A DNA stretch of 64,000 nt from the NCBI RefSeq assembly GCF_910592395.1, contig NC_088321.1:13142001-13206000 (forward strand). The letters are read 5' to 3'. The stretch comes from Lineus longissimus. Lineage: Eukaryota > Nemertea > Pilidiophora > Heteronemertea > Lineidae. The notes beneath the pieces are model-generated. The model saw only the letters and a program-made list of their open reading frames with translations. It was not told the origin of the DNA and did no database searches. Numbering within the stretch: position 1 is the first letter of the stretch; each line of letters begins with the position of its first letter. The position numbers were made by a program, and so were the translations under genes. Below are positions 46,515-58,121 of this stretch, piece by piece.

Positions 46515-47593
46515 TCAGAGGTCTTTTGGGTGTAACCAAGTGTGTTGGTGGCTGATCAGCGCCCGTCGACCCGGCGAGGGTGTTTGCTTTCTCGTCTCTC
46601 TACGCTCTGTCCGCGGGGCCAATGAATCAAACATTAAACCTTTGAGTCAAATATCGACAGTAAGCCCCATTTTTCCAATAAAGCAGGAGGGCCGTTTCTA
46701 TCGTCTTTTTCAAAAATATATATATTGCTATATATAAATACATGTAATACGCAGCATTTATCATCATCTTGTAGCAATCTACATGTACAATGAAAACAAA
46801 GAAGTACAAAGATATTGGAGTAATGATTCGTCCACTCCTTTAAGCATTATTAAGCGACGAGTATCGAATTTGCTTGAACTATTATCACCCCTTAAATTAA
46901 TCACGTTTTTTCAGCGCATCCGATATACACATTGTATAACCTAATAATGACACGAAACTTTAACAAATGCGTCTGTATGACAAAAACTCGGGAAGTTGTT
47001 ATAATGGATTATTTTGTTTTTTGTTTTGCCTCAGATTCATGAATATCTATTGCCATAATTTTCTCCAAAACGAGTTTTATTCATTGAAATTAAACAAATC
47101 GTTCGTTCTCAGCAGACTGGTATCGTTGGCAAGATAATGCCATTAACGTCGTCGTCTTCTTTTGCGTTCGGAACGTTTCGACATAGTGAGTCCGTCCTAG
47201 CTTTGTGGTCAGGGTGGTGTCCTTTTGGTGGTATTCTTCTCTATTCTGCATAAGAGATCCGCAGCGGGTCTGAAGCATACGAGCTGAAGTTTTTCTGTCT
47301 CCAGCTGCGTAGTCCCATCCAGCAGATTATCGTCATGGAGGTGTTTTCTGAGTCGGCAGTGCCCTGTGAATGTACGAAGACAGCAGATTCTTACCTATTT
47401 CTTCCTGTCCATTTTGGTGATGTTGTCAGTCCGGGGCTCGTAACAATTGCTACCTTCTCTCCATACATTTGTCAGCTTGTTCTTTATAAGGGCCTTTGAT
47501 TCTGTGTAGGAGGTCTTGATCTATTTTGCTGCTACTAGCAGTTCTCGTTGGCCAGGGTATCAGCAGTGCTGTTAATTCCCCACATCGCTGCAG

Positions 47594-47761
47594 ACGCTGC
47601 CCATAATCGTCCTCAAGTGCCTGGGGATAAGAGACGGTGCGGACATGTCTGTCGTTTGGAATATACCGGAAGTGCATCACGCCCAGTGCCTGTTTTATGC
47701 TTATACACGCCAACACCTTGTTATGGACTTATTCAATGTTGTAGTTTTTTCAACGACGACA
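47594..47761 (+). CDS. exon E0, U3
   Basis: A 56-codon open block with acceptor GCTGCAG and donor GTAAGT. No indel relative to the other near-identical units. Confidence 0.55.
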
Positions 47762-48081
47762 GTAAGTGCATGTTAAATGACAAGTCCCCCATCCCCCCCC
47801 CCCTCGAACTCTCAAACTGCTCTGGAAGACCTTCTTCGTTAGTCGCGAGGCCTACAGCCTTATCATCAGTAGCTAGATGCCTAACCAAACTACAATCGCA
47901 TGGTTTAGATATATAAAACACGTTTCATGAAACTTCATTGGCAAATTCCCCGATGAATAGGTTATGTGTATGTAGGATACAATTGATTCTGTGGTTTTTA
48001 ACCTCGTATGAACTCTTTTTCTCCTTGTGTCTGTCGCAGAGAAACAGCCTCGTCCCAAGTCAAAGTGCGCCTCCATCAATA

Positions 48082-48746
48082 GGTGGCACTACACATTGCA
48101 GAGGACGACGTCAAGGGCCGCGTCAAATAGGCCAAAGGCAACCGACACAAGGTGTTGTTTTAGTTCATGCTGAGGCCAAACCATACATCACAGGCGCCAT
48201 AATCTATGCATTTCTACCTTCGTATGAACCCAGAGAAGAAGTCTACGCGATCTGCATGGCATTTTGTTAAGAAGTCCAGCGATAGTTGGCGCCACATTTG
48301 ACCCCACTCGGATCCAGAAAATGGTAAAACATTTAGCCAATAAAGAGAATGATGTGTGCAGATTGTTTCATTTAGTTTCGTTATTTGATGTGAAAACATC
48401 CCCCCCCCCCCCCCTCTTATTCTTTGCGTTTTATGGCCTAGAATTTGAACCAACGAAATTGCACAACTACGTCCAACCTGGCGTGGCAGGTGGAAGGTAT
48501 GTTGCATAATGAGAGCAAACTGGGGCATGAGACCTGCTTCATATGGCATATATCCGAACCACATAAAATCACAACAAGATCCCTCTGCACATGGAAACTA
48601 AGGCCAGAGCGTCAAAGTAAACAGTATTTGGAATAGGATGGACCCATTCATATGCATAGAAACGGTCTGCGCCTTAAGAAGTACATTTCTTTCTTTTGGG
48701 GGAGGGGTTGACAGAACGGATCCCGTCCCCACTGTGTAGTGCCACC
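48082..48746. mobile_element. GGTGGCACTACACA element, U3
   Basis: 665 bp, perfect 14-bp ends, ATA flanks. The internal poly-C run is longer than in U2. Confidence 0.9.
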
Positions 48747-49949
48747 ATAACGTTGACCGGAACGAGCGACCACCTAAGTATAACGAGATCTCACAGGGAG
48801 GCGCGTGGTTTACCAAGTAGGCTGGCAGATTTTGACAGAAATATAGTGCCACCTGACCGACGGAAGCTGCTGGGCGACTGTGGTTGCGCAGGTGGCGACA
48901 AGATCACCATTACCAGATGATGATGATGGCGATGACGATTCATCACTATGACCAAATGACCCCGTCTTGATTACCGGTGAATGAAACCTTACCGACTTTT
49001 GAAAGACAAAGCTTGTGCGGTTTCATTTGATGGTGACCATTGGCAACTCGAACGTGTTATTGAATTTGCTACGCATGCGTAGCTTTGGCTGCCGTGCTTA
49101 ATAGATTCAAGAGCTCGTCCATTGTGCCTTAACACCTGTGTGTTATGGACAATTGCTTTGAAAGGAGTATAGCAAAATTCTTAATGGCTACAGGACCTTT
49201 GCCCCTGTGTAGAAAAAGAAAATATCCCCCTGGAAAGAGTCTCCGGGCCTATTGTATTCTGACGAATTATGGTATACAGTTTTATAGAGGCCACGGCCGT
49301 CAAATAAGCGCAAAATAGAATTCTTTGTTTCCCGAACATTATTTCCCAGGACAGTCGAACTTCTGCACTGGATAGTTCGTTCACGAGAATAATTAGTCCC
49401 GGGAAGATATTCGTCCCTTTTTCCAGGGGGACATTTCTTTACTTCTACCCCCGGCCTTCACAGCAATGCGGAGTTCAAAGTATGCCGAGTGAACTGTCAT
49501 AGTTTTTATTGATATTCTCCCTGAATCGAATACCCGGAAATTATTGTTTTATAAGCTTTCATAACATAATGTACCTTATTTTTTCCAGTATGATGTGCCG
49601 TCATCAAATAAGACATTTTAACGAGACCTTATTATTTTTACTGTACAGGTAGTTATGAATTTTAGTCCCGTAAAAGGTAGGATCAACGAGCTTGTTACTA
49701 GGATATGATGGCACCAGAAAGTGTTCTCCCTCTGTCACATCTTCTGTTGACTGCCAGTACAATAATAAACACTGTCAAGGTAATTCGGCCATTATATGCA
49801 TGGAGTTTGATAATGATATAGTGTTTTTCAGATAGATCTGGCCAATGGAACTTTTTGTTTACCTTTTGTCACTAAACTGTAATAGTGTGATCACAGATAG
49901 TAATGTTACACAGCCGTGGGCAGCTGTTGTCATAGTTGACCGGCTTTAA

Positions 49950-50358
49950 AGCCCGCAGCACACTAGCCGCCAACTTTGGCGACAAGAAGCGTTCGGCTGA
50001 CGCCTCTCGACGCCAAAGTTGGCGGCCAGTGGATCCCGGTCAGAACACACCTTCTCAGAATTGGCGTCCAGTAGCGTCTTTTCCGCCACAAGACGCAAGC
50101 TGATTGGCCATAGCCTCGCCGCCAACGCCAAGTCAGGCGGCCATTCGTAGCACACCTGGCTTCTTCTTGCGTTCAAACGCAACAACACGCGTCAAAAATC
50201 AAACATGTTAAATATTTGGCGTTTAATTGTGGCAAGTGGCGTCAAGTCGCGTTCGCCGACGCCGTTCGTAGCAGACTACGGATTTTTCAGGCGTTCAGGA
50301 CTCTTGTGGCAAAAAACGCATGTGAACGCCGAAGTTGGCGGCTAGTGTGCTGCGGGCT
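49950..50358. mobile_element. TAA-flanked MITE, U3
   Basis: 409 bp, same ends and TAA flanks, splitting an inverted block A. Confidence 0.9.
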
Positions 50359-51487
50359 TAAGTGACACCGAGAAAGAGCATTGGTTGGGCCCACCCTGAT
50401 GTGCCACACCACCATATTTTGGTAAATGTGATCTGGTCACACATCTGAGTTCAGTTATGTATCTTTGGCCGGAACGATATGAAAAGCACTTTGACAACTA
50501 TGAAGAATCATCCGGGAAAGGGAAGGAACGATGAGGAAGAAATCCGCCAACTTCTTCAACCTTTCAATGTAAGATAAACCATTCTTCTATGATGAGCCCA
50601 AATTCAGTAGTATCATCTTATCGATCAAAAGTTCTTGGGTTCGGTTCTGCACATTGGCACATGCAGTTAAAAATTGACCTATATGCATCGATATTTAGTC
50701 TGGTTATTGATAATTTGACAGAGTACCAGCAGTATTGTGACACTCATATGGGTAGACACACTTCCATGGAAAGGACTGCAAAAATCCTACTATATTAAGT
50801 ATGAGGTGAGGGTTGTGGAAGAAGAGAAACGACCCTACGGTCAAGGCGGAACGCCAGGTTCGAAATCACCCCGGCAAAATGGAAGGAAAGCGCTTGGAAG
50901 AGGGTTAATAATTGGCCACATCACAGGAAGGAGAGAGGCTTGGAGGTGGTATTTGCAGTGGATATCAGAGGTCATCATCGTCGATACTCTGTTGGGAATG
51001 CGATGCTAGGAATGAGAAATTTCTGCTCGGATTTTGGAGTAAGGAATATCTTTTGTCGTTTATTGATGAATTGGAAATATGCGAAACCGTCGGCTTTTGA
51101 GGGAAATTCGTGCAAAAAGCGATCAGAAAAAGTTTGTACTAAAGTGTTGTACAGTTTGGAGAGGCCTAAAATGAGGTGAATATTTTCCCGCGCTGGAAGA
51201 ACTGCGTGCTAAAAAGCAAGTAACCGCGTTTTCTACTGTCATAATGTCTAAATGAAATGGTAAAGACGTTTAGACGTTTTGAACGTCTTTTCAACTTCTT
51301 TATACGGTTTTAGAAAAATAGTTTACTGAGGGAACAGGAAAACCCTAATCACATTGAAATAACAATTCTCCTTCTCTTCACAAGCCTAAGCCATTCGTTA
51401 AAAATTTTGGATTTTAAATTTTAAATTGAAAATTGGTTATTGCGTAAATATGTGCAATATATAAATTTGCAAATGTGCAAGATATAA

Positions 51488-51776
51488 AACAGTGTCAGCA
51501 AGTCACTGTCCACTTTGGCTAGCGCTAGCAGACGACTATAACAATTTAAAAAACTGTTAGTAGGTTTACAAAGACACTCTTTTCTCTATTTATTCAGGAT
51601 ACAAACCTATTAACAGATGTGTTAAAGTTATCATCTAGAAAACTCTACCAAGAAATCCACGTCGTATTAATCGCCGTTGAATCGGCCTGATTTTTCAAAT
51701 TTGTTATCGTCGTCTGCTAGCGATGTGGCAACCATAGTAGACAGTGACGTGTTGACACTGTCCGAATCCCCACACT
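51488..51776. mobile_element. foldback element, U3, left end lost
   Basis: The right end and most of the left arm (from CAGTGTCAGCAAGTCACTGT) are present. The outermost left bases are replaced by a short duplication of the ATGTGCAAGATATAAA flank. Confidence 0.75.
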
Positions 51777-52196
51777 GTATACACTTGTACTATGAAAACA
51801 AGTTTTAGCAAATTCGATTGCATAATAACTGCACTGCGGCATTGTGCATAACTGCATTTCTTTGTTCCTGGAGCACATGTAATTACGAACGGCGTAACCC
51901 TATAAAATCATATTGCTTTAATCTATGATTCGTTTAGTCGAGATCACCGTGATACTTCAAAGGTATAAAACAAGCAACTTCAATAAAACACGACTCAAAA
52001 AAATGCCACAAATGAAAATATCGATGAATATCAAAATCGCGCAGGTTTTCAAATCCAGATTTTACACATTAAAGCTCTTCATGGGTCTATCAGTACTTTG
52101 TTAAATGATCGTCGATCAACAAGTGGGTAATAGCCACTTTTATAGGCCAAGAAATTGCAGAAATTGCATAAACTGTCCTGTGTGAAGGATAAAGTA

Positions 52197-52386
52197 GGTC
52201 TTAGTTTTCTAGCATACAGGGTCTTAGTTTACTAGTTGGGTCTTAGTTTCCTAGCATTTAGGATCTTAGTATTCTAGTTGGGTCTTAGTTCACTAGCATA
52301 TAGGATCTTAGTTTTCTAGTTGGGTCTTAGCTTGCTGGTATATATGGTTTTAGTTTCTAGTTGGGTCTTAGGTCTTAGTTTTCTAG
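52197..52386 (+). repeat. GGTCTTAG minisatellite, U3
   Basis: Same organisation and length class as U2. Confidence 0.85.
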
Positions 52387-53959
52387 ACACCCGTTATTGT
52401 CGTCTGCTAGCGCTGTGGTAACCAATGTGGACAGTGACTTGCTGACACTGTCCGAATCCCCAAAATGTAATTGAAGCCTTTCTTATTAGGACGACTCGCC
52501 CTTCAAGTTAGTCGGCCACCTAGTTGAGGAAACGAGAGGCAGTCCAACTTACCCCAGGGATCAGACGACGGCAATGAAAAACAAAATGGATAGCGATAAT
52601 TACGGACAGACAGGTCATGCGGATCGCCATCGTTTTTTGATTCAGCATGTACCAAAGAAATATTGTCAAGAACTCGTTTTAAATAAAAACATTATAGGAA
52701 TCAAATTCAAACGGTTTTTGTGTTCAAAGTCCGAGATGATTTATGATGGGAAATACATGGATATTATTGTAGGTAGGTACCAAACATTCCTGCAGTAACA
52801 ACTCACTTTCAACAGCAAGGAGACCGCTCCGAGCAAGTCTGAGATTGAGAGTTATTCAAACAATCTTTATCTATAAGGGTTGCTCTTGTAAATAACCCCC
52901 CCCCCCCCCCCCCAACATATTTGCTCCAAATGATAGCCTATCTCCAGTATATCAATGCCATAAGAAATAAGCTTCTTTTTGAAGGGGATATCATTATCAC
53001 TTACATGTAAACACGAACTTTTGCACTGCTCCGAAGTATTATTCAGATTAGCGTGGCGTGTGCCAAAGGACCTCAATCATGTGCAAAATTTATCAAGTTG
53101 AGAGCAGTGCATGAACTTTGCGAAGGAACAAATTGTTGAATGGTTGTTTGAAAGTGCGTGTGAATGATTTTATGGGTAGAAATCTGTTGCGCGATTTACA
53201 CCGGCTCGGTATGATTTTGCTTTTTTGCTCGGTTTCAGGTTGGCGATTTAAAGTCATGAGCATGGACACGGAAACGAGCTACGACATTATCAAGGCAAAA
53301 GGCAGATTCCACTGCGTCATTTTATGTATTCCTGTCTATGAGTGCTGGGGTGTTCGTTACACTATTGGGAAAGATGGGATCTTTGAGTGTCATCTTTTAA
53401 ATAGCTTTTATTAGTTCATTGCGGAAAAGATGCGCAAGAGAAATGTCCAAAAAAAAGAAATCATCTCCCATGTACGACCTACTGAGTTTGTTTATAATCC
53501 TGATTGATTTGGGAAGCTAATTGTAGTAACCTTTACCTTAGGGTCTGGGAGTGAGAGAACGTTCTACCTGTTTTGCTCGCACGGCCAAGATTATGCTATC
53601 TACCTTAATCAACAGACCACGTGCTGTCTACTGGAAGAATGATCAAAGAATTATTTCCTCAATCACGGAACACTTCAATGGAGGTGTGTAGGATCACGAT
53701 CCGTGAACATATTTAGCTGTCTAGCGCAGATTTGTGAGGCTGCCCCAGGAACAGACCATTTTGAAAAAAGCGGCGATCCGTCGAAGGCGCGATGGGATAT
53801 CGATGCCGGATCTGTCCCTTACCGAGGATGTCCTGGAGTTTGATGATGTAGATGGCCGGACGCGGAACTCCGGAATGTGACCAGATAACATTTACCGATT
53901 CGGCGAAAGATAGAGATGTTGCACAACACTAGATAATCCTCAGGCGTTAGGCCTCACCA

Positions 53960-54145
53960 ATGCTCTTTCACAGTGTCAACGAAAGCCGGTTAACTATGAC
54001 ACTAGTTGTCCTAGGCTGTGTAACATTACTATTGGCGGTCACAGTAGTGCCAAGAGGTCGACCATGTTCCTTCGGCCAGATCCATCTTAGAAAGCTTTAC
54101 ATGTATGTGTTGCAGGCACATCTGTGTTTAAAATACTATTATTAA
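53960..54145 (+). CDS. block A leader-like frame, U4
   Basis: Same frame as U2 and U3. Confidence 0.4.
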   Translation: MLFHSVNESRLTMTLVVLGCVTLLLAVTVVPRGRPCSFGQIHLRKLYMYVLQAHLCLKYYY

Positions 54146-55217
54146 TCAGAGGTATTTTGGGTGTGACCAAGTGTGTTGGTGGCTGATCAGCGCCCGTCGA
54201 CCCGGCGAGGGTGTTTGCTTTCTTGTCTCTCTACGCTCTGTCCGCGGGGCCAATGAATCAAACATTAAACCTTTGAGTCAAATATCGACAGTAAGCCCCA
54301 TTTTTCCAATAAAGCAGGAGGGCCGTTTCTATCGTCTTTTTCAAAAATATATATATTGCTATATATATCAATACATGTAATACGCAGCATTTATCATCAT
54401 CATGTAGCAAACCACATGTACAATGAAAACAAAGAAGTACAAAGATATTGGAGTAATGATTCGTCCACTCCTTTAAGCATTATTAAGCGACGAGTATCGA
54501 ATTTGCTTGAACTATTATCACCCCTTAAATTAATCACGTTTTTTCAGCGCATCCGATATACACATAGTATAACCTAATAATGACACGAAACTTTAACAAA
54601 TGCGTCTGTATGACAAAAACTCGGGAAGTCGTTATAATGGATTATTTTGTTTTTTGTTTTGCCTCAGATTCATGAATATCTATTGCCATAATTTTCTCCA
54701 AAACGAGTTTTATTCATTGAAATTAAACAAATCGTTCGTTCTCAGCAGACTGGTATCGTTGGCAAGATAATGCCATTAACGTCGTCGTCTTCTTTTGCGT
54801 TCGGAACTTTTCGACATAGTCAGTCCGTCCTAGCTTTGTGGTCAGGGTGGTGTCCTTTTGGTGGTATTCTTCTCTATTCTGCATAAGAGATCCGCAGCGG
54901 GTCTGAAGCATACGAGCTGAAGTTTTTCTGTCTCCAGCTGCGTAGTCCCATCCAGCAGATTATCGTCATGGAGGTGTTTTCTGAGTCGGCAGTGCCCTGT
55001 ACATGTACGAAGACAGCAGATTCTTACCTATTTCTTCCTGTCCATTTTGGTGATGTTGTCAGTCCGGGGGTTCTAACAATTACTACCTTCTCTCCATACA
55101 TTTGTCCGCTTGTTCTTCATAAGGGCCTTTGATCCTTTGTAGGAGGTTTTGATCTATTTTGCTGCTACTAGCAGTTCTCGTTGGCCAGGGTATCAGCAAT
55201 TCCCCACATCGCTGCAG

Positions 55218-55385
55218 ACGCTGCCCATAATCGTCCTCAAGTGCCTGGGAATAAGAGACGGTGCGGACATGTCTGTCGTTTGGAATATACCTGAAGTGCA
55301 TCACGCCCAGTGCCTGTTTTATGCTTATACACGCCAACACCTTGTTATGGACTTATTCAATGTTGTAGTTTTTTCAACGACGACA
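55218..55385 (+). CDS. exon E0, U4
   Basis: A 56-codon open block with donor GTAAGT. In U4 a 9-bp deletion just upstream removes an in-frame stop seen in U1-U3, so the frame continues upstream. Confidence 0.55.
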
Positions 55386-55703
55386 GTAAGTGCATGTTAA
55401 ATGACAAGTCCCCCATCCCCCCCCCTCGAACTCTCAAACTGCTCTGGAAGACCTCCTTCGTTAGTCGCGAGGCCTACAGCCTTATCATCAGTAGCTAGAT
55501 GCCTAACCAAACTACAATCGCATGGTTTAGATATATAAAACACGTTTCATGAAACTTCATTGGCAAATTCCCCGATGAATAGGTTATGTGTATGTAGGAT
55601 ACAATTGATTCTGTTGTTTTTAACCTCGTATGAACTCTTTTCCTCCTTGTGTCTGTCGCAGAGAAACAGCCTCGTCCCAAGTCAAAGTGCGCCTCCATCA
55701 ATA

Positions 55704-56367
55704 GGTGGCACTAAACATTGCAGAGGACGGCGTCAAGGGCCGCGTCAAATAGGCCAAAGGCAACCGACACAAGGTGTTGTTTTAGTTCATGCTGAGGCCA
55801 AACCATACATCACAGGCGCCATAATCTATGCATTTCTACCTTCGTATGAACCCAGAGAAGAAGTCTACGCGATCTGCATGGCATTTTGTTAAGAAGTCCA
55901 GCGATAGTTGGCGCCACATTTGACCCCACTCGGATCCAGAAAATGGTAAAACATTTAGCCAATAAAGAGAATGATGTGTGCAGATTGTTTCATTTAGTTT
56001 CGTTATTTGACGTGAAAACATCGCCCCCCCCCCCCCTCTTATTCTTTGGGTTTTAATGGCCTAGAATTTGAACCAACGAAATTGCACAACTACGTCCAAC
56101 CTGGCGTGGCAGGTGGAAGGTATGTTGCATAATGAGAGCAAACTGGGGCATGAGACCTGCTTCATATGGCACATATCCGAACCACATAAAATCACAACAA
56201 GATCCCTCTGCACATGGAAACTAAGGCCAGAGCGTCAAAGTAAACAGTATTTGGAATAGGATGGACCCATTTATGCATAGAAACGGTCTGCGCCTTAAGA
56301 AGTACATTTCTTTCTTTTGGGGGAGGGGTTGACAGAACGGATCCCGTCCCCACTGTGTAGTGCCACC
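55704..56367. mobile_element. GGTGGCACTACACA element, U4
   Basis: 664 bp. One base of the left end differs (ACTAAACA), otherwise as in U1. Confidence 0.9.
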
Positions 56368-57570
56368 ATAACGTTGACCGGAACGAGCGACCACCTAAGT
56401 ATGACGAGATCTCACAGGGAGGCGCGTGGTTTACCAAGCAGGCTGGCAGATTTTGACAGAAATATAGTGCCACCTGACCGACGGAAGCTGCTGGGCGACT
56501 GTGGTTGCGCAGGTGGCGACAAGATCACCATTACCAGATGATGATGATGGCGATGACGATTCATCACTATGACCAAATGACCCCGTCTTGATTACCGGTG
56601 AATGAAACCTTACCGACTTTTGAAAGACAAAGCTTGTGCGGTTTCATTTGATGGTGACCATTGGCAACTCGAACGTGTTATTGAATTTGCTACGCATGCG
56701 TAGCTTTGGCTGCCGTGCTTAATAGATTCAAGAGCTCGTCCATTGTACCTTAACACCTGTGTGTTATGGACAATTGCTTTGAAAGGAGTATAGCAAAATT
56801 CTTAATGGCTACAGGACCTTTGCCCCTGTGTAGAAAAAGAAAATATCCCCCTGGAAAGAGTCTCCGGGCCTATTGTATTCTGACGAATTATGGTATACAG
56901 TTTTATAGAGGCCACGGCCGTCAAATAAGCGCAAAATAGAATTCTTTGTTTCCCGAACATTATTTCCCAGGACAGTCGAACTTCTGCACTGGATAGTTCG
57001 TTCACGAGAATAATTAGTCCCGGGAAGATATTCGTCCCTTTTTCCAGGGGGACATTTCTTTACTTCTACCCCCGGCCTTCACAGCAATGCGGAGTTCAAA
57101 GTATGCCGAGTGAACTGTCATAGTTTTTATTGATATTCTCCCTGAATCGTATACCCGGAAATTATTGTTTTATAAGCTTTCATAACATAATGTACCTTAT
57201 TTTTTCCAGTATGATGTGCCGTCATCAAATAAGACATTTTAACGAGACCTTATTATTTTTACTGTACAGGTAGTTATGAATTTTAGTCCCGTAAAAGGTA
57301 GGATCAACGAGCTTGTTACTAGGATATGATGGCACCAGAAAGTGTTCTCCCTCTGTCACATCTTCTGTTGACTGCCAGTACAATAATAAACACTGTCAAG
57401 GTAATTCGGCCATTATATGCATGGAGTTTGATAATGATATAGTGTTTTTCAGATAGATCTGGCCAATGGAACGTTTTGTTTACCTTTTGACACTAAACTG
57501 TAATAGTGTGATCACAGATAGTAATGTTACACAGCCGTGGGCAGCTGTTGTCATAGTTGACCGGCTTTAA

Positions 57571-57980
57571 AGCCCGCAGCACACTAGCCGCCAACTTTGG
57601 CGACAAGAAGCGTTCGGCTGACGCCTCTCGACGCCAAAGTTGGCGGCCAGTGGATCGCGGTCAGAACACACCTTCTCAGAATTGGCGTCCAGTAGCGTCT
57701 TTTCCGCCACAAGACGCAAGCTGATTGGCCATAGCCTCGCCGCCGACGCCAAGTCAGGCGGCCATTCGTAGCACACCTGGCTTCTTCTTGCGTTCAAACG
57801 CAACAACACGCGTCAAAAATCAAACATGTTAGATATTTGGCGTTTAATTGTGGCAAGTGGCGTCAAGTCGCGTTCGCCGACGCCGTTCGTAGCAGACTAC
57901 GGATTTTTCAGGCGTTCAGGACTCTTGTGGCAAAAAAACGCCTGTGAACGCCGAGGTTGCCGGCTAGTGTGCTGCGGGCT
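57571..57980. mobile_element. TAA-flanked MITE, U4
   Basis: 410 bp, same ends and flanks. Shares GTTGCCGGCTAG at the right end with U1 against GTTGGCGGCTAG in U2 and U3. Confidence 0.9.
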
Positions 57981-58121
57981 TAAGTGACACCGAGAAAGAG
58001 CATTGGTTGGGCCCACCCTGATGTGCCACACCACCATATTTTGGTAAATGTGATCTGGTCACACATCTGAGTTCAGTTATGTATCTTTGGCCGGAACGAT
58101 ATGAAAAGCACTATGACAACT

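Larger units (their letters stand above)
50500..53414 (+). pseudogene. array gene family, U3 copy, frameshift in exon 2
   Basis: Exons are at 50500-50568, 50722-51175, 52558-52772 and 53239-53414. Exon 2 is 454 bp instead of 455, because CCCTACGGTCAAGG (about 50834-50847) lacks one G of CCCTACGGGTCAAGG. The shifted frame stops at 51009. Exons 3 and 4 and all splice borders are intact, so the damage looks recent, or it could be a sequencing error. Confidence 0.6.
45974..53604 (+). repeat. array unit U3 (7631 bp)
   Basis: Same order of parts. Unit-specific changes are a 1-bp deletion in exon 2, a lost left end of the foldback element near 51465-51490, and AACTTTTTGTTT for AACGTTTTGTTT near 49850. 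No other gene is seen. Confidence 0.95.
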
